Notes under the pieces: generated by a model
Databases searched by the model: none
What the model saw: the letters and a program-made list of their open reading frames with translations, nothing else
What the model was told of the DNA's origin: nothing
Position numbers and translations under genes: made by a program
Part shown: positions 58,301 to 64,000 of the stretch, piece by piece
Layout: each line of letters opens with the position of its first letter
How positions within the stretch are numbered: the first letter of the stretch is position 1
From: Dendrolimus kikuchii
Lineage: Eukaryota > Arthropoda > Insecta > Lepidoptera > Lasiocampidae
Direction of reading: 5' to 3'
Assembly: GCA_019925095.2 (NCBI GenBank)
Contig: CM034405.1
Location: forward strand, 8,940,401-9,004,400
DNA length: 64,000 nucleotides

Positions 58301-61300
58301 TGCGGGCCTATTTCGTGTAAACGCGGTGTTTTGCGATGACGACTCTGACGAGAACTGATTCCTAAGGCACTTGATACGGCTGTACAATTGCTCAAAGGAT
58401 ATTAAACTTTTATAACTAGGTTTAGCGGATGGACTTACTATAAGCAAACGTTGGTTATAGTTGTCCAAAACTTCTGTAAATTCGGACCTAAATTTTTCAA
58501 TATTTGAAGTTGCTCCAAGGAAACTTTCTAAGGAACCTTTATCACTAGATTGAATGGATTTATATTCGTCATATATTACTTGGAAGTATTCAAATATTGC
58601 GTTACGTTTACTTTCCAAAATGGTTAATTCAGCATCTACTACCGAAGAATCTTTACTTTTAGTTGTCATTTTGGATATTTATATAAAGTAAGTTACAATA
58701 AAAATACAAAATAAATTGCGGGTTAGCGTTGTAATTGCAACGTAGCCGCGGTCGAGTGTAAAGCGGTGACCAAGCGAGGCAATGCTACTTATGCGATTAC
58801 AAACTACCTACAGAGCGAGATTTAAATGTATTGATTTATGAATTTGCGTGTTAATTTATAAAATAAACGTATAATGCGATATGAAATTAATATAAAATAA
58901 TAATATGTAAGTATATATACGTATATAAGGCGGTAATATAAATATAAATGCGATAAATATGGGACAAATAAGGTGCAATACCTATGCGGTGTATTGAATA
59001 TGAATATAATGTACTTTCCTAGCAATTAGTATAAGTAACATATATATTGCGCTATCCAATACTTAATAAACTCTAACAATTAGAAGTTTATTATGGCTGC
59101 AATAGCCTAAAGCGGTGAAATTATAGAATAAAGGGGTATAAAAGTAATTTAATAGGGCGGTACGAGTAGGATTTGGGATAGACAAAAACCTATAAATTAG
59201 GTATTTTAAATTATAAATATATCGAAGGACCAGTATAGGGATACAATAAAGCGGTATATGGCTTAAAGGTGCCAGAAATAAAGGTATATACGGCTCGAAG
59301 GTACCAAAAATAAAAGATGGAGACGCAATCAGGCAAATCTCCGCGGGTATGGGGTTATGTGCTCAATGTATGGCCATCCCTTATTCCCCAATTAAGAACT
59401 GGTGCCCGGAGAATATAGAACCTTGCACTTACCTCGCAGTCAGCCACCAGCCCACGACAGCGCTGGTTCAGGGTTCTGCCGGTGCTTCTCACGTGGCGAT
59501 AAAGGTGGCAAAGTCCTTCTACACGAGCCCCGGGGCGCAAGGGATGCAGATACACTGATCACTTAAATTTATTATTGGTTGAGGCGAATGTCCTAGTAAT
59601 TAGCTACTGGACGCGGAAATCTTCGATAGCTAATATTTGTATTTATGCGGGTGCGATACTACTTGTGTGCGTCGCGGTAGCGTGGCGTTTGGCAACGTAC
59701 TGAACTCACGCGCCGAGCGAGCGGCGGCAACATACGGGGGTTGCAAGACGCTATAAACCCAAGACACAATTGGTAATTGGGGAAATAAGTGGCGCCAACA
59801 CACTCTGTTGACTAATTGAGAAGCTTCCTTAGAACTTTGAGCATAAATACGGTCATTTTGTTTGTTAAAATGTTGCTCAATTGTAAAAAAATTCTCATCC
59901 GTAAACAAAATTTTTGTGTGACCTCCCTTTGTGTACCGCTTCAGTAGTTGTTTCGATTTTACCACCCTATTCTTTTTTAAATTATGACTTAAGAAATGAC
60001 CAGTGCGTCTCTTATAGCCTGTGGTGGGAAATAAAATCACCATTTGATTTTGGGGGTGTTTGTGGACTGTATAGGTTCAATTTGGAGTGAAAGGAACTCA
60101 CCGGATGCAGCTGCTCTTGGTTCTCTTCTGCTTCAAAGTCAGCTACAGGTCCGAAGAGTTTTTAACTTATTTATGTATTTACTTCGCGAGACGTGCGCAC
60201 AGTCTTATTTGTAAGAGCGGTTTTTTATACGGCGGAGTGATCAAAATTTATGCGTGTGGTGCGAACGACGTACTGAGACGGAACGGGGAGTTGCGGCTCT
60301 TATCGTGCGTTTTTAATATATTTTTTTAAATCACTGATGCGGCGAGAATAGGACGGGCAGGAAGGTTTTGTGGAAAGAAGGAAATAAAAAATGCGATATT
60401 TAATTACCAGGCTGCAAGTCTTAAGTCATCTTTTAAAATACGCGACATGGTTCTAGGTGATATCTTTATCTCCTGAGATAAAATCTTTTGCTTTCGGACA
60501 GGATTTCTTCGAATTCTTTCCCTTACTGCTTTGACCACCTTTTTCGTATGAACATTGTGTGGACGGCCAGATATTTTTCTGTCACAAACAGAGGAGGTCT
60601 CATTGTACCTATTAATAGCTTGGTACACAAACATTTGATTAATATCAAGCATATGGAGAGTTTTAGAAATTGCATTTGGCTCCATGCCTATTTTGTGTAA
60701 TGCAATCACAGCGATTCGGTTCTCTTTACCGCCCCATTCCATTTTAATATTGCAAAATGTTGTACAATGTATTGGCGCGAAAATGAGAAAACACAATGAA
60801 CAATCATATAAAAATGACAGATTCCAAATTCATTGTATCTTTTTAGTTGTAACAGTATTTATGGTCAGACTAATTATATAGGTGTAATAATTAAGTTAAA
60901 TACTTTAGACATGTTAGATATTCATTAATGTTTCTCACTTTACTTATCCCTAAATCAGTGATATATTTTTGTACTTCAGCAGCAGTGGCATAGGACTGGG
61001 TTCTCCCAACAATTGGTCCTCTGGGATTGTTCTTCATTTTATCAGCTCGCTGATGGAGGAATCTTAGGCATTGTACATTCAATATGTCTACAAATTCTGA
61101 CTCAAAGTCTTGGTCTTGATACCAAGCTCCACCTGTTATTGATCTATCTGGTTCTAAATTATATAGCATGTACACTTTTTTCTTTGATGCCTAAAACAAT
61201 TTAAATTATTAATAATATGAGTTGACTTTACTGAATTAACTTATTAATATTTTAGTTGAAATGTTGGCTGTGTTTTAAGCCAGAGTGGCATGAGATTAAG

Positions 61301-63785
61301 GGTAATTTGAGTTTAGCATTATACATAAGCCTTTTATATAGCCACTAAACTTGTTATTTAGGGCAGGAAACAAGTTTTGATATATAGCCATTAAGGGTTG
61401 CTTGAAAGTCACTATCAGTGACTTAGGTTAGGTTTAGACCAAAGTGCACGAGCCGAGCAAGCGAAGCGAGTATACTGCAGTAGTATTCGGCGAGTGCAGT
61501 AACAGTAGTTACAAATCTGTTATGACATTAGCTGACCAGTCTTCGCACACTCATTTTGCTTGCTTGGCTTGTGGGCTTTAATGTGTTTATAGACAGATTT
61601 AAATCTTTTTTACATTGACTACTAGCTTTCTTTTGTATTTCTCATCTTTGGACATATAATATAAATATAATATTAGTGAAAAAATTATATTAGTATTGTC
61701 TACAAAAAAATTCAAATTTCAAGAACCATATGCATTAATATCCTAGCAAAAGAACAGTTCAGTTTTAGGAAATTCAAATCTACGTCTTTGGCAACTTATC
61801 ACTTTATAAATTTAATTGTAAATAATTTGAACAATAAAACTGCCTGCTGTGCTCTATTTCTTGATCTTAGCTAAGCCTTCGATTTTGTTGATCATGCTAT
61901 TCTGCTCCAAAAATTAGATAAATATAGTGTTAGAGGTCCAGCTCTTAATTTATTGACTAATTATTTGAGTGATCATCAACAAATAACTAGTTACTAAACT
62001 TGATAAAGATTCAAACTGTATTACACACTATGATTCTACACAAAAAATTACCACCTGTGGTGTCCCTCAAGGGAGCATATTGGGTCCTTTATTATTTCTG
62101 TTATATGTAAACGACCTGCCTCTCGCTACAAAACATAAGTATTTTATTTGCAGCCGATACAACAATAGTTATAAAATGTTCTACTATTTATGACTACCAG
62201 AATGATGTTATGACATGTTTATCTGATATTATTAATTGGTATAACTCTAATAAACTAATTATCAATTTATCTAAAACAAAATTTATTCAATTTAGAACAA
62301 AACAAAGTAAATTAAATCATCTAAATATTAATCATAATAATATAAACATAGAACAGGTTAATTGCACAAAATTCCTGGGAATCCATATTGACACTCATTT
62401 ATCATGGAAACAACATATTAACATGATTTGTAGTAAAATTAATAGTTTTGTTTTCGCTATTAAAAATAATTGGAACTATACATCCTTACGAACTGTGCTA
62501 ATGATCTATCATGCTCATGTTTGCTCATTAATCCATTACATGTTGCCGATATTGCAAGGGTTTTTATAGCCCAAAAAAAATGCCTTCGTGCCATATTTGA
62601 AATGAAATGGGCAGAATCATGCAAACCGGTTTTTAAGTCTCACCATCTCCTACTGTTTATCCAATTCAATGGTTCCTTATTTGAAGAATTTAACAATGTT
62701 AACAATGGATCCTTGTTTGAAGAACTTAACAATGTTAACAATGGATCCTTGTTTGAAGAATTTAACAATGTTAACGCAAGACTTGTTACGCAAGTAAAAT
62801 TAAAGATGCCTGTGCCTTCTCTGGATCTCTTCAGAAGGAACTGTATTTACATGGCTCCTCTTATTTATAACTCTTTGCCAACTAATATTATAAATGTACC
62901 CTCAAAAAAATTCACTGTAGTCTTAAAAAAGTGGCTGATTAAGGAATATTTCTATACTATAGATGAATTTCTTAAAAAGAGTGCTTGTTGTTATTATCTA
63001 TATGGAAAATCTTAGTGATCTATTTGTTATTTCTTCTCTTGACATTAATTGCTTACATATTACCGAAAATTGACATATTTTTTTTTTATAAATTAGAATA
63101 TTAATGTAAATTATAATTTTAATTTTATTGTTATATTTAATTCATTTTGTACACCACTATGTGTTAGAATGTACTGAGCTTCTACATTTGTATAAAACCT
63201 GTATAAACCTCATTCTTGCAAATAAAGATATTGATTGATTGATTGATATGTTTCCTAGACATAGGGGTTAGAGAAGTACTTAACCAAAATATTAATAAAT
63301 TTACTTACATTAACACATTTCACTGCCTTTATTACTTTTTTACTTTCAAGGTTTTTAAGTACTTTTGTTAATTGTGTGTTTTGAAGATTGGATCTTATAC
63401 GAATATCTCTTATCCATATGCCTTTGTTCCCAGCTTCATCTATTAAATTGTAAACAACTTTTTCTTCATTATCTGCACCCTTCACAGCTTGCTTACTTGT
63501 AGTTGTTTTTAACCTGTTATGGTATATATAAACCAATATATAATATAAATGATCCATGCCTAGTTAAACAGCACTTTAAAAATGAATATTTTACCTGTAT
63601 ACATAAGAATCTCCTTGACTGAATAAATCAAACAACTCTTGTTGTAGAAGCTCATTTATTGCTGTCACTAATACAGCCGATGAAATTTCGGGTATTGCTG
63701 AAGTTATGTCCTTAGCTGATATTCCTTTAGGGTTCTTTTTAGCAATATTCATAATTTTTTCTCTGATTTCTTCTGATTTACTCAT
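46087..63785 (-). CDS. POLR3F: RNA polymerase III subunit RPC6
   Basis: A subunit of the Pol III heterotrimer (with RPC3 and RPC7) that acts in promoter opening for tRNA and 5S genes. Exons are 63785-63595, 63513-63309, 61190-60939 and 46323-46087. All introns are GT-AG, and the join is 885 nt, 294 residues; human is 316. Winged-helix domains read KNPKGISAKDITSAIPEISS and GNKGIWIRDIRIRSNLQNTQ. KKKVYMLYNLEPDRSITGGA, WYQDQDFESEFVDILN and GISKV|QLDVEDVITILNTL match human closely across the splices. The last exon ends with PCGVCPLIHKC and C at 286 (C266, C269, C275, C286), the [4Fe-4S] ligands known for this family. Introns are 81, 2118 and 14615 bp; the last is packed with transposons. A shared 25-bp sequence lies 100 bp ahead of the start. 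Confidence 0.95.
46577..46696 (+). mobile_element. Short RTE 3' fragment in the POLR3F intron
   Basis: 120 bp encoding the very end of the RTE protein (MTRVMNVKEASEV, then RAYPARELA) and the GTAT-type tail, plus orientation. It is flanked by the 11-bp duplication ATCTTCCAAAT (46566-46576 and 46697-46707). A heavily 5'-truncated insertion. Confidence 0.93.
47206..48472 (+). mobile_element. Mariner DNA transposon, about 1.27 kb
   Basis: Ends ATAGGTTGGGGAAAAAGT and the inverse TAAGGTCGGGGAAAAAGT, with TA duplications at 47204-47205 and 48473-48474. The size fits a full mariner. The transposase frame (47388-48395) is broken, so this copy is inactive. Confidence 0.9.
47388..48395 (+). pseudogene. 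Mariner transposase, D34D type, broken
   Basis: Cut-and-paste transposase. The N-terminus (MSESNEEIRYILKFYYKKGK) and the helix-turn-helix region (VAQIWFKRFQSGNFDIKDAC) are followed by RSGRP. The catalytic set is ITGDEKWITYD, VFHHDNARPHTS and YSPDLAPSDFHLF, with 34 residues between the last two aspartates. TGA stops at about 47717 and 47861 and a frameshift near 48087 disable it. Confidence 0.9.
49168..50582 (-). pseudogene. I-4 ORF2 reverse transcriptase part
   Basis: 50582-50283 covers the start of the RT. 50242-49478 has NSQFGFRRGLGTMDSLSL, GVFLDITSAYDNV (motif A), GLPQGSVLSPIFYKIYT (motif B) and QYADYIALY, in which the second aspartate of YADD is a tyrosine. A G-run at about 49910-49920 inserts extra prolines (DSPPPPPPL) before motif B. 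49554-49168 covers the thumb, ending ALRRQLLSDRFF. Inactive by substitution and frameshifts. Confidence 0.85.
50654..51720 (-). pseudogene. I-4 ORF2 endonuclease part
   Basis: The ORF starts VQWNCHSVNNKKHEV near 51700, with a stop soon after. Then 51643-50654 is open, with ALSETWLSPDSLFRVPGFSC, LILGDLNIRHTLWGS (Leu in place of the Phe of I-1), and SDHLPILCSLPD. PAWWDSEYICSAIVKKRKEA matches the region where copia entered I-1. Confidence 0.83.
51777..51985 (-). pseudogene. I-4 ORF1 C-terminal tail
   Basis: MARLSRKSRQELDKAYNHLA through ALINIFSKCGDIQP is the equivalent of the I-1 tail that ends before ORF2. It begins at the maT target site: the codons just upstream lie on the other side of the insertion. 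Confidence 0.7.
51986..53279 (+). mobile_element. maT-A: maT DNA transposon, 1294 bp
   Basis: Terminal inverted repeats GTCTGGCCATAAATACTGTT and GTCTTGCCATAAATATTGTA; TA duplications at 51984-51985 and 53280-53281. It carries one transposase gene with stops. It is inserted in ORF1 of I-4, in the opposite orientation to it. Confidence 0.92.
52125..53162 (+). pseudogene. maT-A transposase, DD37D type, with stops
   Basis: Starts MEWGDKENRIAVIALHKGGM. Helix-turn-helix regions are GISQMFVYRAINRYNETSSV and MSRILKYDLGLAAYKRRTGH. The catalytic residues appear in ILFTDENIFTIEQ, SFQQDSAPGHK and SSPDLNPLDYDLWS, with 37 residues between the last two aspartates; that is the maT signature. Stops at 52484 and 52709 interrupt about 345 codons. 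Otherwise well preserved. Confidence 0.92.
53284..53640 (-). pseudogene. I-4 ORF1 zinc-knuckle region
   Basis: On the minus strand LFCSGNHATTDSRCPEHARQ and ENIGYVEAARRF mirror the CCLCSGLHF...YSRQ / ENSISYMEASKL region of I-1. A proline- and serine-rich stretch (53440-53300) follows. Left of 53640 the match is lost. Confidence 0.7.
53719..53783. repeat. 18-bp tandem repeat, about 3.5 units
   Basis: AATTATTAAGAATTTTAT is repeated nearly perfectly. It lies between I-4 and maT-B; no function is apparent. Confidence 0.9.
54512..54993 (-). repeat. BEL/Pao 3' LTR
   Basis: 482 bp. It is preceded (on the minus strand) by the purine-rich AAGGGCGGGAGTAA. It matches the other LTR apart from a few substitutions and a one-base indel. 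Confidence 0.9.
55231..56728 (-). pseudogene. BEL/Pao pol remnant with C-terminal DUF5641-like end
   Basis: The end of the 56244-55231 frame, LPFSWLLGVVDRFHTYKEDI then RTANGTFLRPVVRL, is the typical last domain of BEL/Pao polyproteins. Upstream the frame 56728-56210 holds PWASVPSTQWPPKSV, unlike RT. The intervening 55400-56240 sequence is in an unrecognised frame. The main deletion of RT through integrase must lie near 56.2-56.7 kb. Confidence 0.65.
56729..57580 (-). pseudogene. BEL/Pao zinc knuckle and aspartic protease region
   Basis: NACINCLSLKHKSSACNSNS, then CVVCKRRHHSLLHF form the CCHC-type region. CLIDSGSQCNFI is the protease active site (DSG). After a stop near 57082, GPIDMLIGASVFPHLL and VLGYVVMGN follow, as in BEL/Pao polyproteins. 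Frames are split by stops. Confidence 0.78.
57581..58669 (-). CDS. BEL/Pao gag (capsid region)
   Basis: 362 open codons starting MTTKSKDSSVVDAELTILES. It carries the BEL/Pao gag core: LPPVELVAFDGDIRSWPVFY, FRSTIHENASLTDSEKLYYL and LLGKISGKAQ, with LASTYINQIFEFKQLTSASA further on. It is open for the whole gag length and ends as the frame leaves the zinc-knuckle region (57580). Capsid protein for reverse-transcribing particles; expression is unknown. Confidence 0.85.
   Translation of the reverse strand: MTTKSKDSSVVDAELTILESKRNAIFEYFQVIYDEYKSIQSSDKGSLESFLGATSNIEKFRSEFTEVLDNYNQRLLIVSPSAKPSYKSLISFEQLYSRIKCLRNQFSSESSSQNTAFTRNRPALPPVELVAFDGDIRSWPVFYASFRSTIHENASLTDSEKLYYLLGKISGKAQTACAGITPSAENYNLILQTLIDKYEDKRMLASTYINQIFEFKQLTSASANNFDNFLDNFVTAARALTNLKLDNLSDLILLQIALNKLDHETVRSFEMENSSTAIPSFNNLVDFMTNQSKILQRTPTSSIATRRVESTNKPRLSNIPKIQSFVSTFNETKCLCKNLHHSHLYKCISFNNMSPRDSLQYR
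58670..59318 (-). other. BEL/Pao leader between 5' LTR and gag
   Basis: AT-rich leader with frequent GCGGTA/GCGGTG words. It starts with the presumed tRNA primer site (TGGTACCTTCGAGCCG on the minus strand). No coding frame was recognised. Confidence 0.55.
59319..59800 (-). repeat. BEL/Pao 5' LTR
   Basis: Paired with 54512-54993. Its first bases on the minus strand are TGTTGGCGCC, directly next to the CACTCTG duplication in maT-B. Confidence 0.9.
60022..60409. mobile_element. Solo LTR inserted in maT-B
   Basis: 388 bp that begin TGGTGGGAAATAAAATCACC and end ATTTAATTACCA (TG...CA ends). A 5-bp duplication flanks it: GCCTG at 60017-60021 and GGCTG at 60410-60414, one base now changed. maT-A is continuous at this place (LAAYKRRTGH). 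No internal coding part is left; the LTR family is unknown and differs from the BEL one. Confidence 0.85.
61431..61583. mobile_element. MITE-like inverted-repeat element in POLR3F intron 2
   Basis: The left arm, GTTTAGACCAAAGTGCACGA followed by GCCGAGCAAGCGAAGCGAGT, pairs imperfectly with a right arm ACTCATTTTGCTTGCTTGGC then TTGTGGGCTTTAATG. It is about 150 bp with no coding. One end recurs at 3895-3960 in the opposite orientation. Exact termini and duplications are unclear. Confidence 0.6.
61700..63248 (+). pseudogene. CR1/Rex1-like non-LTR retrotransposon, 3' part
   Basis: 5'-truncated RT with many stops: KEQFSFRKFKSTSLATYHFI, FLDLS-AFDFVDH (motif A), CGVPQGSILGPLLFLLYVND (motif B), then 62210-62569 open with LIINLSKTKFIQF and FLGIHIDTHLSW. 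62470-63015 carries the C-terminal region and contains a 36-bp triplication. AATAAAG and a TTGA-type tetranucleotide tail (63229-63247) mark the 3' end. The tail and motif set suit the CR1/Rex1/L2 group. Confidence 0.8.
62668..62775 (+). repeat. 36-bp tandem repeat, three units
   Basis: Units 62668-62703, 62704-62739 and 62740-62775 encode GSLFEEFNNVNN-like 12-residue repeats inside the RT C-terminal frame. The phase is kept, so the expansion is in frame. Confidence 0.93.
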
Positions 63786-63884
63786 TTTAATGTTTCAAGT
63801 TTCAACTGCATACGCTTTTCTTTATATAAGAGATTAAAATTCACATAAACTGATGAAAACTTGAACAAATTAGCAGTGTGTAAC

Positions 63885-63956
63885 CACAAACTACTATGGA
63901 TACTACGTATTGTGTAACTGAGTGCACAAACTACTATGGATACCACAAACTACTAT
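63885..63956. promoter_or_regulatory. CACAAACTACTAT array upstream of POLR3F
   Basis: Three copies of CACAAACTACTAT (63885, 63925 and 63944). The first extends to GGATAC and TACGTA, giving 25 bases identical to the sequence upstream of CDIN1. It lies 100-171 bp ahead of the start codon, where promoter elements are expected. Binding protein unknown. Confidence 0.45.
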
Positions 63957-64000
63957 TTTATTTTATTTAAGTTTATGGCTTGGCAGCTAGGCTTTTAAGC

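Larger units (their letters stand above)
54512..59800 (-). mobile_element. BEL/Pao LTR retrotransposon lacking RT
   Basis: LTRs at 54512-54993 and 59319-59800 differ at only a handful of positions over about 482 bp. On the minus strand they begin TGTTGGCGCCACTTATTT and end GATTGCGTCTC. A 7-bp direct repeat CACTCTG flanks it (54505-54511 and 59801-59807). After the 5' LTR, TGGTACCTTCGAGCCG is a likely tRNA primer site. Gag and protease remain, and so does the extreme C-terminus of pol, but reverse transcriptase, RNase H and most of integrase are missing. It is non-autonomous. Confidence 0.9.
53897..60870 (-). mobile_element. maT-B: maT DNA transposon opened by two LTR insertions
   Basis: The same family as maT-A, read leftward. 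The left end is GTCTTGCCATAAATATTGTA, and the right end is the inverse GTCTGACCATAAATACTG. TA duplications are at 53895-53896 and 60871-60872. A BEL/Pao element (54512-59800) and a solo LTR (60022-60409) have inserted; without them and their duplications it is about 1285 bp, close to maT-A. The transposase lies in pieces: 60760-60410 (MEWGGKENRIAVIALHKIGM), 60020-59808 (TDENFFTIEQ), and 54500-54005 (QQDSAPGHK, PLDYDLWS). Inactive. Confidence 0.9.

Overview
This window looks like an insect chromosome segment, most likely from a moth or butterfly (Lepidoptera). It is AT-rich. It carries small-intron eukaryotic genes with GT-AG splice sites and animal-type protein families. The repeats (R1-, I- and RTE-type non-LTR elements, maT and mariner DNA transposons, a Dong/R4-like element beside a TAA repeat, BEL/Pao and copia elements) are the mixture usual in lepidopteran genomes. 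The order-level call is inference; no single marker proves it.

Six host genes can be supported. MED6 (Mediator subunit, minus, 611-3124), FNTB (farnesyltransferase beta, plus, 16839-19836) and an ATG4D-type autophagy protease (minus, 20161-21567) lie in the left third. CDIN1 (CDAN1-interacting nuclease, minus, 32997-35376) is in the middle. OPA3 (plus, 41105-41902, perhaps with an alternative last exon at 45450-45799) and POLR3F/RPC6 (RNA polymerase III subunit, minus, 46087-63785) fill the right half. I rebuilt all exon joins by hand, and each keeps the reading frame. The genes are unrelated housekeeping functions and do not form a pathway. FNTB/ATG4D and OPA3/POLR3F are convergent pairs with very short 3' gaps.

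Most of the rest is transposon. 3.9-16.0 kb: R1-like remnant, mariner scrap, a large I-group element (I-1) split by a copia element that itself holds an RTE fragment, then an RT fragment and a Dong/R4-like 3' end at a TAA repeat. 22.2-32.8 kb: a second I-group copy (I-2), an R1-like pseudogene and a near full-length RTE (RTE-1). 35.7-40.1 kb: a patchwork remnant, a ~960-bp foldback palindrome, an R1-like 3' half and an I-group 3' end (I-3). 43.3-44.8 kb: RTE-2. The 14.6-kb last intron of POLR3F (46324-60938) is a nest: I-4 holds a mariner and a maT copy, and a second maT copy holds a BEL/Pao element and a solo LTR.

The most unusual signals are: a 25-bp sequence shared by the upstream regions of CDIN1 and POLR3F; a perfect 67-bp inverted repeat centred on the copia primer-binding site; the POLR3F intron nest, whose insertions can each be peeled off by target-site duplications; two short sequences (71 bp and ~145 bp) shared between distant loci; and an in-frame 17-codon deletion in RTE-1 that removes an RT active-site motif. 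I found no CRISPR array, rRNA or convincing tRNA gene, and no clear new multi-gene system.
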